Source of the DNA: Myxocyprinus asiaticus
Taxonomy: Eukaryota > Chordata > Actinopteri > Cypriniformes > Catostomidae
Direction of reading: 5' to 3'
Length of the DNA: 64,000 nt
NCBI RefSeq assembly: GCF_019703515.2
Contig: NC_059351.1
Location: forward strand, 20,242,001 to 20,306,000
Positions within the stretch are counted from its first letter, which is position 1; the number at the start of each line of letters is the position of its first letter. A program made the position numbers and the translations under genes. The notes under the pieces are model-generated. The model saw only the letters and a program-made list of their open reading frames with translations, had not been told where the DNA came from and made no database searches. Below, one piece after another: positions 22,350 through 31,988 of this stretch.

Positions 22350-22640
22350 GTGAATAGCATAGCTCTGATCATTTGCTCTTGAGAGAATTTGATAAGAAAT
22401 GTCTGAGTTCATAAGATCTCTGACTTTTGATGGAAGACTTTGGTATCTTGATTGTTGAGATATCTTTTGAAACTCTAGAGGGGACATATAAGATTACAGG
22501 GGTCTTTCTCTCAGGTGAAACATCTGAGAAGCAGAAGACTTCAGCAAAATTCAACTCGATTTGCTAATTGCTGTCTGGGAGAAACAAATTAGATATTAAA
22601 GAGATGTAATTTGTGGTTTCTTTTTCTCTTTCAAGAGTGC
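22350..22640 (+). repeat. Dispersed repeat family A, copy 2
   Basis: This is the longest copy in this orientation. CTCTGATCATTTGCTCTTGA, GAATTTGATAAGAAATGTCTG, TTTGAAACTCTAGAGG, CATCTGAGAAGCAGAAGACT and ATATTAAAGAGATGTAATTT occur in the same order as the reverse complement of 40578-40815. Confidence 0.65.
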
Positions 22641-23154
22641 TTGTGTAAACATGACAAATAAAAAAGAATGAAGCACATATCATGTCCTGTGCAAGTATGG
22701 CATACTGTAAGTAATACGAGAATGTTGATAACTGTTATTGTTTAGCATCAGACCAGCAACCAGTGAAATACGAAACTAAGTGAAGCAAAATGACGAGAGA
22801 AAATAAAGCCTTTGTGTTCTTAACAGCAGAGTTTTTATCCCCAAATTAACCCACCCCACTGCACACACATTGTGCATTGTGACATGATTTTAATGACAAC
22901 TAAATCTGACCGAGAACAAAATCTTCATTGATATCACACAGACTTCTAGGAACACTTTAGTAAAATTACTTTAAACAATGTAATTTTTTTTTTTTTTTTT
23001 TAACTAATGAATCTGACTTCCAATGCAATTGTTTACAAACAGAGATGCTAACTTTTTGCTCTAAACCCAAACAAATGGAATTAAATTAAGATGTTGTTAA
23101 ATCTGAAAACACATTTTGTGGTTCCTCTAAATCAATTACATTGTCTCTTGAACT
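22641..23154. other. Non-coding stretch
   Basis: Unique-looking AT-rich DNA with a T run near 22985-23003. No gene or repeat family was recognised. Confidence 0.4.
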
Positions 23155-23258
23155 GCCGCATCTGGCTCGGCTTTATCCCTCTCCTCGGCTGATTAGCCCG
23201 ATTGGGGGCCGGCCGTGCGCACTCACGGACCAGCCCTGCCCTCCTCCTCGTCACAGCA
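23155..23258 (-). mobile_element. Gypsy-type LTR fragment
   Basis: Read on the minus strand it starts TGTGACGAGGAGGAGGGCAG and continues through CCCCAATCGGGCTAATCAGC and GATAAAGCCG to a GCAGTTCAAGAG block. This parallels the LTRs at 20110-20317 and 28647-28895. The other half is lost, so no target duplication is available. Confidence 0.65.
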
Positions 23259-23350
23259 TGATTTTCTGTAAAGCTGCTTTGAAACAATGTGTGTTGTGAA
23301 AGGCGCTATACAAATAAAAATGATTTGACTTCACTTGACTTCCTAGGCTA
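23259..23350 (+). repeat. LINE/SINE-type 3' tail
   Basis: TTCTGTAAAGCTGCTTTGAA, GGCGCTATACAAATAAA and a terminal TGACTT/CACTTGACTTC repeat match the style of 3' tails shared by L2-like LINEs and their SINEs in fish. Only the tail is present, as expected for a severely 5'-truncated insertion. Confidence 0.55.
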
Positions 23351-23490
23351 TAACTAGGTTACTATGGTTGCTTGCTATGCTGTTACGAAGCTGTTGCTAA
23401 GGTATTTTGACTAGTTGCTAGGCCATTACTGTGTTATTCTAGGTGATTGCTAGGCCATTGATTGGATATTTTGAATATTTGCTAGTGTTG
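23351..23490 (+). repeat. GTTGCTAGG minisatellite, small block
   Basis: Loose tandem units built from TTGCTAGGCCATTACTG and TTCTAGGTGATTGCTAGG. It is the same family as the array at 25190-25742 and 27535-27625. Confidence 0.7.
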
Positions 23491-25189
23491 TTAAGTCCAC
23501 ATTAAGAGGTCGTATCATTAAAAGCACTTTTTATTTTTTGAGATTAAGGATTTCATTGTACTATGAAAACATTCAGTTACTTTAAGAAAAAAAAAATTCC
23601 TTACAATCCAAAAAGAGCCTTCATTCAGACATCAGAAACGCATATTAATTATCATATGACTCCACCCATATTTACACACAACAAGGCCTATTCAGGGCTA
23701 GAAACTTGGCTCGCTCAGTCACAGCGAGGTAATAAGGAAGAACGCCAGTGCCAGTAAATTATAAATGGACCTGAGGGAAAACATTTAAAAGATAAATGAT
23801 ATATAAAAATGTATGTTGATGTATGATATGATCCCTTTAAGGTTATACAGAGAGTTACTCTCTGTACAGTAGTACTACATTGCAAGTTATCTCTCAATTG
23901 ATTTGAACTGAATGAAATTTAGTTTCATTATCAATTCAAGCTACCATCTTTCTCATCGTCCACTCATCAGTGCATTTTGCAACTCCACAACAACCAGCAT
24001 TAATTAATAAGTTGCACGTTATCAATGGTGTTTAATCAGCTAATTAGTCAAGAATAGGAAGCAGAGTGCATGACTGAGGATCGTGACCTCTTGTCTGTGT
24101 GACAGCTCATCAGACCTTTAAAATCACTGTATGCAGCTTTACGCCACCATGCATGAACTACTGCACATCCTGTCCGTTTCATTAATTAAAAAATCATGAA
24201 AATAAATAAGCTGAACAGCAAATAACGAAAAGTTCAAATAAGGCCAGTAAAGGAAACTTTTTTAACATTTGTGTGTTGACATGTGCTGTCTGTTTCCATT
24301 CTTTTTGGTTGGGCTTCTCATGTTCATTCTCCGTTTATGTTGACAGGCCACATAAAAATGTAATCTATTTGTCGGGAGGCAGAAATACACTCAAGAACGT
24401 TGTCATTCTGTGTTAACTTCTTGTTTCACAACTCAACAACTATCTTGACACTGACAGGATCTCTACTGAGATATAACTATGTTTATGAGTAAAACCCACA
24501 GCTGGTCAAACCTGTATTGGTTTAACTTTTAGAGTCAAACGTTTTCCGTACGTGTGGGGTCTTTTACAGCTACAACTGAGGTCAGAGGCTCCAATGTCAA
24601 GGGCAGTGACCTCTGACACTATGTAAACCACTGGACTGCGGCTCTAATATGCTGAGGTCAAAGGTTGTGATTGTTGTAGCTACCTCTAAATTTAGATAAA
24701 ATCTACAACACAAACACACGCAACTGAGTTGACTGATTGACACTTACATTGCGACTATGAAGAGCCGATGATATGATCTTGCACACTTTTCCATGTATTC
24801 CCAAAATGAACGTACAAACTTAAAAAAAAACTTCAGAAAAATTACAAATAAAAATAAGTGGCTAATAAGGTGATGACAGCGTAAAGAGAGTATTTGTTTG
24901 TTTCTCTGTGAGAGTGTGTTGGGGTCAGTGGTTTGACATGGATAAACGAGATAATTGGCCGCTGGTGAATCAGCCATAGAGGAGAAATAAAACCATTAAG
25001 ACTCTTTTACTTCAACATACTTGTTTTGTTTATAAGGCCAGTCTGTATTTATGTATGTGTTATACAGTATGAAAAAACAAAAACAAAAAAACAGGCTTAA
25101 TAAATTAACAAGATGTATGGTGCTTGATAATGCAAAACTTGACAATTCTCTTATTATTTCATTAGCTAACTTTCCTAATATTGTTAAGT
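23491..25189. other. Non-coding stretch
   Basis: Mostly unique-looking sequence. Short open frames at 23563-23757, 23715-23897 and 24744-24977 show no domain. No gene or recognisable element. Confidence 0.4.
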
Positions 25190-25742
25190 CATTGCTTAAG
25201 AGTTCTGAGCAGTTGCTAGACAGTTACTAAGGTGTTCTGGGTGGTTGTTAGGCCATTACTATGGCACTGCTAAGCAGTTGCTTGGGTGTTTTGGGTAGTT
25301 GCTAGGGTATTGCTACGCAGTTGCTAATGTTTTCTGGGTGGTTGCTGTGGTGTAACTAAGTGGTTGCTATTGTGTTTTGAGTAGTTGCTAGGTATTGCCA
25401 GGTTATCCTGGGTGGTTACTAGGCCCATACTTAGCGGTTGTTAGGGATTTTTTTTCGTAGATGCTAAGATAATGCTTCATAGGTTTTTCTGGGTGGTTGC
25501 TATGCAGTAATGAAGTGGTTGCTAGGGTATTTTGACAAGTTGCTAGGCCATTGCTAGAATATTCTGAGTTGTTGCTAGGCCTTTACTAAACATTTGCTAA
25601 AGTGTTTTTACTAGTTGCTAGGCCATTACTAGGTTATTCATAGAGGTTGATAGGCTTTTACATAGCGGTTGTTAGGTTTTTTGACTAGTTGCTAGGCCAT
25701 CGCTAGGATATTCTAAGTAGTTGCTAAGCCACTACTTAGTAG
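25190..25742 (+). repeat. GTTGCTAGG minisatellite, main array left part
   Basis: Units of roughly 30-45 bases built from GGTTGCTAGGCCATTGCTA, GGTTATTCTGGGTGGTTGCTA and GTGTTTTGACTAGTTGCTAGG repeat about fifteen times with substitutions. The array is cut at 25742 by the TG...CA element and resumes at 27535. Confidence 0.8.
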
Positions 25743-25933
25743 TGTTGGGACTCATGTATTCAGATAGAAGACAAAGGCAGGCCTAACACAGTCGTAAAAA
25801 CCTAACTCAAGCCCCCACATTCCAAGTCGTAAATTATACTGATAAAAATCGCGCCAAAATCAAACAAAGGGAGTCCAAAACAGACTACAAATCCCATGAA
25901 GCCTTGCTCACTAAAGGATCGAACTCTCAACTC

Positions 25934-26431
25934 CTATTGGATGAGGCACACAACAGAACGTCCCTCAAACATGACATCATCAGGAGTTGAAATACCTCTG
26001 AAATGCTTCCGGGATTTGCTTCCAGCAACTTTGTTTGCAGTGTGTAGACGCAGCTCATTGCTGATCTCATGTGCAACCTCGTGGCACAAGGAAGTAACAT
26101 CCGACTTGAAACTGTGGCCATACAATCTCGCTGGACGAGTTGAGATTTCCCTGTGTTCTACCGAACACTCTAACGGATCCGAAGGAGACCGCTGAGCAAT
26201 CTGCATCTTCAACCGTTTGCCTGCAGAAATGAAGAGATTAAAGATTTCTCTTCCATCTTCAATCAAGTCGACATTTCTGAGTTCTCCGCCAGCCCGCCGA
26301 GAATCAACAGATGTACCGCCCGCCGACAGAGTGAGGAAACGGCCTCCTGTCATCACCCGAGCCTCAAGGAACCGGGTCGGAGTTAAAGGACGGATGAACA
26401 CACATTCTACCTGTGTCCTCATGCGATTCAA
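25934..26431 (-). CDS. Unidentified frame inside TG...CA element, copy 1
   Basis: A 165-codon frame starting MNRMRTQVECVFIRPLTPT and ending RSVVCLIQ. The copy-2 counterpart (57034-57537, 167 codons) keeps the same start, stop and frame across a 6-base insertion. By eye the two differ at about 48 of 500 bases and about 30 residues, close to what neutral drift would give, so the frame is not shown to be under selection. I see no domain, signal peptide or membrane segment. The opposite strand also has open frames (25896-26195, 26217-26435) over the same bases. It is equally likely to be non-coding LTR sequence. Confidence 0.25.
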   Translation of the reverse strand: MNRMRTQVECVFIRPLTPTRFLEARVMTGGRFLTLSAGGTSVDSRRAGGELRNVDLIEDGREIFNLFISAGKRLKMQIAQRSPSDPLECSVEHREISTRPARLYGHSFKSDVTSLCHEVAHEISNELRLHTANKVAGSKSRKHFRGISTPDDVMFEGRSVVCLIQ

Positions 26432-26782
26432 GTAAGAGGTTTACGTCTGGGTAGAAATAGAATATTATAGTGTGTTATTCTTGTGTTTCAAGGTTTTTGC
26501 TTGTACAGTTTACGGACCGCCATGTCTGCTCATTATTAATACTCAGGGTATTAATTATCACAAATTTGATTTGCTGTATTGTGGTCCAACCAAATTGGAC
26601 TGTTGTGCAATTTCACCATTGCGGGTGAGACAGGTAAACTGAGTTCATCCATTAAAGAGTCAAAGAACGCGGGACTTTACGAGCTGTCCACCGCGTCTCT
26701 GAGCGATGAACTAACAGCTGCTTTCTCTCCCACGATCGCGAAATCGGCTTTAGGGCCGTCACTTCTCTCTCTCTCGTACTAA

Positions 26783-26783
<1 letters not shown>

Positions 26784-26814
<31 letters not shown>
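26784..26814 (+). repeat. (CA)n microsatellite
   Basis: Lies inside copy 1 of the TG...CA element. Copy 2 has only a short CACACA at the equivalent place (57901-57906), so it expanded after insertion. Confidence 0.9.
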
Positions 26815-26817
<3 letters not shown>

Positions 26818-27534
26818 TGCGACCCCTCAGAAACATTCTGGCACACATTTTTGGCTCCTAGATAGCTTAATGCTAAAGCCCAGCTTTGTCCCTAAGCTAT
26901 CGTACAAGCGGATACACGTGGTAACTGGTAGACGCCATTGACTGGTTTCTCGCCGCCCCCATTCGCGGTCATATTCCCTGGCCGGAAGTCTCGCTTGACA
27001 TACTCTCCACGTGAGTCACGTCCGCCATTTTGTGCGCGTCCCTCCTTACACACACACACACACACACTGTCACACACACACCTTATGTGTTATAGGATTA
27101 TTTTTGTTTCCATATCTAATCATATCACTATTTAGTTTGTAGTTGTAAGTCGGAAGTTTATTGACTGCATTGTATTAATTATTAATTGATATTACTGCAT
27201 AAATAAACTTTGTTTATATTACAAAGAGAAGTGTTTTGGTTTGTTTTGCACACGCCTGTGTCATGCTGATGGATTAAAGGATTAAAAAAGCTAACATTGA
27301 TTCTCACCCCATTGATTTTAATAATTAATAATTATCTTTGATAATTATTAATTATTGCTAATAACCAAACTTGCTCCTAAATGTAGCACACTACATTTAC
27401 TGGAGCCCCATATGAGGTTTTAATGAGTTAGATTCAATTAATTAATTTAAATATGAATTAATAACTAAAGAAATAATTATTACTTATTTCTGATAGTAAC
27501 AGTGATCTAAACAACCAGTAAAGCCCTACAGCAG

Positions 27535-27625
27535 TTGATAAAGTATTTTTACTAGTTGCTTGGCCATTGCTAGGTTATTGGGAGTGGTTGCTATGCCGTA
27601 ATGAAGCAGTTGCTTTCCAGTAGTT
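27535..27625 (+). repeat. GTTGCTAGG minisatellite, main array right part
   Basis: TTTTTACTAGTTGCTTGGCC, GGTTATTGGGAGTGGTTGCTA and GCAGTTGCTTTCC continue the array that stops at 25742. The join gives the pre-insertion sequence. Confidence 0.75.
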
Positions 27626-28646
27626 CAAGCCTGAATTTTTATGATATTCTGGTCTCTAGACGTGGCTCAGGTCCCACCTTCAATGCAAGTCTATAGGATT
27701 TGTCCACCTGTTTTATTGTCACCAGGCAAAAATCAAAAGTACAAACCTCTCCTCAACTAGCCGCATGATTTGAGGTATTAATCATGTTGGTAGCACTAAA
27801 TGTGGAGGGAAGTTACATGCCAAAATTTGGACAAAAGACTAAAGACACTTTTGCACCATTGGGCTGAACAGTTTGTGTGGGAAAACTGTGCCGTTCCATG
27901 CCGATTTGAGCCAGCTGGTGCGTTTCCAGTTGTTTTTTCCACTGTGGTGCGGTGAGTTCAGGACAATGTAGGTAACAGATCCGTCTGTTGGCAATGGCGT
28001 GAAAGGTAAACATTAGAGCCAGGGCGCTTTGGAGGATGACCACATATTCAGTTTTTAGGACTGCTTTTTCCCTGGTTTTTACTCTGCTAATACACAGGAA
28101 AGACACAGCCCATATCACAAAAAGAAAAAAGCAAAAAACAAAAGCAAAAGGTTTGCCATCATTCGCTCTATGCCACTTGTGTATGCCATTGAACACGAAC
28201 ACACAAAGGTAAAAGTTCCCAGATTAGATAAAAGGATATCTATTGACAAAATATTATATAATTACTTTGTGAAAATAGTGTATGTACTGATATATTGAGT
28301 TTTTATGAGCTAGTAATCTACTTCTCTGATGAAAAAGGCATGTAGAAAAATAAATGTAGACACACTAAACATATGCTACACAATTTTTTATTAACTTTTA
28401 TTAACCAAATACTAGCGAACTTGGCAAGCTGGAAACAAGCGATTAAGTTATCTTGGTATTGGCAAATTCACAATCGTGAGTCACCATGTATTAAAGACAT
28501 TCCACCAGCAAGGTTGAGCACGGTTGCATATGGTTAGCTAAACATGCTGGAAATTACGGGCTGAGAACAGTTTATAATTGTACAGTGCCAAATCGTGCTC
28601 ATGTGGAAATGCTACTGTGCTCAGAATCGTTTTGCTTAATGGTGGT
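27626..28646. other. Non-coding stretch with repeat-like text
   Basis: CACCTTCAATGCAAGTCTATAGG near 27675 resembles a common fish repeat. A 129-codon minus frame at 27813-28202 contains a hydrophobic stretch (PFAFVFCFFLFVIWAVSFLC) and then polar text, but no start context, splice sites or domain support a gene. The rest is unassigned. Confidence 0.35.
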
Positions 28647-28895
28647 TGTGGCAGGGCTGAAGGTGGGGCCAGGGCCAGGTCGTGATTCCACACACCCCGC
28701 CCCTAATTGGGCTGATGAAGGCCGAGAGGGATAAGGCCGACCGGTGACAGCAGAGCGACAGAGAGAGAGAGAGTTACGGACAGCTGCCCGACACCTGTGT
28801 GTGTGTGTTTGTCTTTTTGGTTAAGTTTATTATTAAAATATTATTTATATTGTCAAGCCGGTTCTCGCCTCCTCCTGCCCATTTACCGTGTTACA
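28647..28895 (+). repeat. Gypsy-type 5' LTR
   Basis: It begins TGTGGCAGGGC and ends TACCGTGTTACA. Blocks CCCCTAATTGGGCTGATGA, GAGGGATAAGGCCGACC and GAGTTACGGACAGCTG recur in the split 3' LTR (29602-29714 plus 34402-34525). The 3' LTR ends TTATA instead of TTACA, a point change. Confidence 0.9.
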
Positions 28896-28896
28896 C

Positions 28897-28918
28897 TGGT
28901 GCCAAAATCCGGAAAGGA
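28897..28918 (+). promoter_or_regulatory. Primer-binding site for reverse transcription
   Basis: TGGTGCCAAAATCCGGAAAG starts one base after the 5' LTR. The TGGTGCC start and position fit a tRNA 3'-end primer site of a Gypsy-type element, here with a few changes from the usual TGGTGCCGAAACCCGGGA form. Confidence 0.75.
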
Positions 28919-29601
28919 GGAGGGATGTGCCGTAGTAGAGTCTTTGCCACTACCATCCACCCCAACGGAACAGCTGCGGCCATCCACCGGGGGACGGAGG
29001 AGCCCAGCCTCCTGAGAGCGGAGGAAGGGCTCCTAAGGGAAGGTCAGGGCCGCTGCCAGGGGTGGAGGAGACCCCTACCAGCCGCTGAAACTCGTCGGGC
29101 TCTGAGACTGCCAACCACAAGCAGGGAGGGGCTCCTAGCCGACCGCCTGGAGCGGGAGAACCGCTTCCAGGGGCAGGGAAGACCCCTACCATCCACCGAA
29201 AACGCGGTGGGGTGTTCCGTTTGCCAGGGGCTGGAGGACTGCCTCCGATACGCCCGGGGAGGCACGGCTGTCTTCCACCAGAGGGTGGAGGAGTGGCCGG
29301 GGACCAGGCTACGGCGTATCGGAGAACCAGAAGTTTTTTTTCTCTTTCTCTCCTCGCTCTCCTGCTGCTGCTCCGCATTGGCTTTTCCCTCTCTTTTTAA
29401 ATATTATTATTATATTTTAATAATATAACATCACCGTTATGGTGTTTATGTACCGTGGTTTTTGTTATTGTTGTTTCTCTCCCCTTGTCCCCTCCCAGTT
29501 CAAGGAAGATGGGCATGACCTGCCGGCAGACGGGGCCGAAGGAAGGGGGGGGGGGTGTACGTCTACCGGGGGCTCCCCGGCCTGAGAGAACAAGGGAGGA
29601 A
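28919..29601 (+). other. GC-rich internal region of the short Gypsy-type element
   Basis: It contains repeated words such as CCACTACCATCCACC, GACCCCTACCATCCACCG and GGTGGAGGAG, a pyrimidine-rich tract near 29337-29400, and a purine tract with an 11-base G run near 29545. AAGGGAGGAA just before 29602 is a likely polypurine tract. A 209-codon plus frame (28799-29428) begins inside the LTR and overlaps open frames in other phases, and shows no Gag motif. Confidence 0.55.
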
Positions 29602-29714
29602 TGTGGCAAGGCGTAGGGCATGGCCGGGTCGTGATTCCACACACCCGGCCCCTAATTGGGCTGATAAAGCCCGAGAGGGATAAGGCCGACCAGAGACGGC
29701 AGAGTGACAGAGAG
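29602..29714 (+). repeat. Gypsy-type 3' LTR, left part
   Basis: TGTGGCAAGGCGTAGGGC through GCAGAGTGACAGAGAG matches the first part of the 5' LTR. It ends where the DIRS1-like element begins. Confidence 0.9.
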
Positions 29715-29935
29715 CGTCCTGGTTACTTGCGTAACCTCCGTTCCCTGATGGAGGGAACGAGACGTTGTGTCGATGTAGTGACACTAGGGGTCACTTTTAG
29801 GAGCCCGAGACACCTCTGGTTTTTGATAAAAGGCCAATGAAAATTGGCGAGTAGTATTTGCATACCACTCCCCGGGACATACGGGTATAAAAGGAGCTGC
29901 TATGCAACCACTCATTCAGGTTTTGTGCTGAGTAG
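29715..29935 (+). repeat. DIRS 3' inverted terminal repeat with palindromic tip
   Basis: GTTACTTGCGTAAC and CGTTCCCTGATGGAGGGAACG are perfect or near-perfect hairpins at the tip. GTTGTGTCGATGTAGTGACA and a TATA box at 29886-29893 follow. The block is the inverted counterpart of 19735-19926. The TATA here would fire outward-in on the plus strand, antisense to the genes. Confidence 0.8.
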
Positions 29936-29995
29936 CCAAGACAAGGTCCCAGCCATTTCAGCAGGTAGTTCGCCTTGTGACAGGAGGCACACAAT

Positions 29996-30060
29996 GTCTT
30001 GTTCCCTCCATCAGTCACTCAACGTTGTGTCAATGTAGTGACACTAGGGGTCCCTATACG
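29996..30060 (+). repeat. Internal repeat of DIRS terminus (possible ICR)
   Basis: TTCCCTCCATCAGTCACTCA, then ACGTTGTGTCAATGTAGTGA, repeat the terminal text about 250 bases inside. It joins words from both element tips (the CCATCA stem of the left tip and CAGTCACTCA of the right tip). DIRS1-type elements carry an internal complementary region used to circularise the DNA, and this is a plausible one. Confidence 0.45.
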
Positions 30061-30827
30061 AAACGCCACAACTGGCTGAACTGTGTTACATGAACTGGCG
30101 GTGTGTGACGGGCAGACCACTGTGTGCCTCGTAGCCAGCACACCAGGCCGACACGTAACCTCCCCCAACACTGTTATGAGTGTCGAATGGCCCTTTGGGG
30201 ACAAGTCGACTGCCCAAAAGATAGAGACTGGCTAGCCCAGTCGTGGCCTCTTATCCCCTTTTTTTTCCTCTCTCCAAAAATATGAATGGGCCACCAGGTC
30301 TAGTCGGGGGGGGGGGGGGGGGGTTTGTCACTCCCAAGGGGAAGATACCGCGGAGACCACACCCTGCCCAAAGGGGGGGGGGGGGGGTATTTTGAGTGGA
30401 AATACATCACATGGTCTTGCCGAGCTTTGTCGGAAGTATGTCATGTGGAGAAATCCCATGGTAGGTCCTACCCTGCGGGGGAAGAATTTCTACAAGCATG
30501 GTGACTTGGGCAGACTTGAGGGGACTCTGCCCAAGGAAGACGTAGTTTACCAACAGGGAAACGAATTAGTGGAAGATATACATCGCATGGGGTTACCTAT
30601 GGGGAATCACCACATGCTGAGCACCTACCCCAGTACAGGGCTTAGTTAGCACGTGTACTGAGCCGGCAGCGAGTTTCTCCGCAAATTCGTCTGCCACAGG
30701 GCTCGGAGGAAATCATCCAGGGAACACAGTTTGTGAACACTACTAGGAGTAAACAGCACACGTCTTCAGCTCAGGGGAGGTGAAAAGTGCTATGCGCAAG
30801 CGATACACGCGGCCAGCTGTCCCTGAC
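30061..30827. other. 3' region of the DIRS element with G tracts and an antisense frame
   Basis: It holds G runs of about 18 (30306-30323) and 15 (30373-30387) bases. A plus-strand frame at 30392-30649 (85 codons) starts MSGNTSHGLAELCRKYVMWR. Repeated words ATACATCACATGG and ATACATCGCATGG, and two copies of ACTTGGGCAGAC/ACTCTGCCCAAGG text suggest internal duplication. No known domain. Confidence 0.4.
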
Positions 30828-31988
30828 TTACCTGCTTGTGCGTGCCACTACACGGGACGAAACCGGTTCCACCCAGAGATTGTAGAACCTAGCAAAGGTG
30901 TTGGGTGTTACAAAGCCTGCTGCTCTGCAAATGTCTGTTAGAGAGGCACCACTGGTCAAGGCCCAGGAGGCCGCTACACCCCTGGTAGAATGGGCTCGTA
31001 GCCCTACCGGGGGCGGCATGTCCTGGGCGTGATATGCCATTGTTATGGCGTCAATGAGCCAGTGGGCGATCCTCTGCTTGGAGACAGCTCTTCCTTTCCG
31101 CTGTCCACCAAAGCAGACAAAGAGCAGCTCATAGACTCTAAAGCTCTGCGTGCGATCCAAATAGATGCGTAAAGCGCGCACCGGACACAGCAACGTCAGG
31201 GCTGGGTCTCCCTCCTCCTGGGGCAGTGCTTGCAGGTTCACCACCTGATCCCTAAAAGGGATCGTGGGAACCTTGGGCACATAGCCCGGTCGGGGTCTCA
31301 GGATCATGTGAGAGTAGCCTGGACTGAACTCCAGGCACGTTTCGCTGACAGAGAATGCTCGCAGGTCTCCTACCCTCTTGATGTAAGTGAGCACAGTCAG
31401 GAGGGCAGTCTTCAAAGAGAGTGCCTTAAGCTCAGCTGACTGCAAGGGCTCAAAGGGGGCTCTCTAAAGACCCTGAAGAACTACAGCGAGGTCCCATGAG
31501 GGAACGAGGCATGGTCTGGAGGGATTCAACCTCCTGGCACCTCTCAGGAACCTGATAATCAGGTCGTGCTTCCCTAAGGACTTACTGTCCACTGTGTTGT
31601 GGTGTGCCGCTATAGCGGCTACATACACCTTCAAGGTGGAGGGGGACAGCCGCCCTTCCAACCTCTCCTGTAGGAAGGAAAGCACTGATCCAGCTGCGCA
31701 TCTCTGGGGGTCTTCGCGTTGGAAAGAACACCACTTAGCGAACAGACGGCACTTAAAGGCATACAGGCACCTCGTAGAGGGGGCCCTAGCCTGAGTGATT
31801 GTGTCTACCACCGCGGGTGGTAGGCCGCTTAAGTCTTCCACGTTCCGTCCAGGGGCCAGACATGGAGATTCCAGAGGTCTGGTCGTGGGTGCCAGATGGT
31901 GCCCTCTCCCTGAGAAAGAAGGTCCTTCTTCAGGGGAATTTGCCAGGGGGGGGGGGCTGTCTGGAGGAGCGTGAGGTCCGGGAACCAC
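30828..31988 (-). pseudogene. DIRS-type tyrosine recombinase with one in-frame stop
   Basis: The enzyme would integrate the element's circular DNA. The N-terminal part (31988 to about 31465) includes SGLPPAVVDTITQARAPST and a core-binding region with FLRGARRLNP. A TAG codon at about 31463-31465 (reading QGL-stop-RAPFEPL) interrupts it; the C-terminal catalytic part continues in the same frame to 30828. The first catalytic Arg lies in KRVGDL, the HxxR pair in LRAHSTRGVAAS, and the nucleophilic Tyr in ARFYNLWV. Length and motif order match family members, so a single nucleotide change is the only visible defect in this gene. Confidence 0.85.

Larger units (their letters stand above)
25743..27530 (+). 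mobile_element. 1.8-kb TG...CA element (LTR-like), copy 1
   Basis: It begins TGTTGGGACTCATGTATTC and ends CAGTAAAGCCCTACA. Flanks GTAG (25739-25742) and GCAG (27531-27534) look like a 4-bp target duplication with one change, and the insertion clearly splits a minisatellite array. A second copy at 56848-58878 has the same ends and a perfect 4-bp duplication. An AATAAA lies at 27202-27207 with GT-rich text after it; upstream are promoter-like words (CCGGAAGT, GCCATTTTGTG) and two (CA)n tracts. This fits a long solo LTR of a retrovirus-like or Gypsy-like element in plus orientation, but no internal region exists to prove it. Copy 1 lacks about 330 bases present in copy 2 near 58292-58620. Confidence 0.7.

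Noticed and set aside
25190..25742. CRISPR-like array of short repeats
   Set aside because: Units are contiguous and variable without unique spacers, and the genome is clearly eukaryotic. It is a minisatellite.
27813..28202. 129-codon minus frame with a hydrophobic stretch
   Set aside because: Nearby text looks like a dispersed repeat, and there is no start context, splice site or recognised domain. The hydrophobic run comes from a T-rich tract on that strand.
28799..29428. 209-codon plus frame starting in the Gypsy-type 5' LTR
   Set aside because: It begins inside the LTR and crosses the primer-binding site. The internal DNA is open in several frames because it is GC-rich and repetitive. 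No Gag motif.
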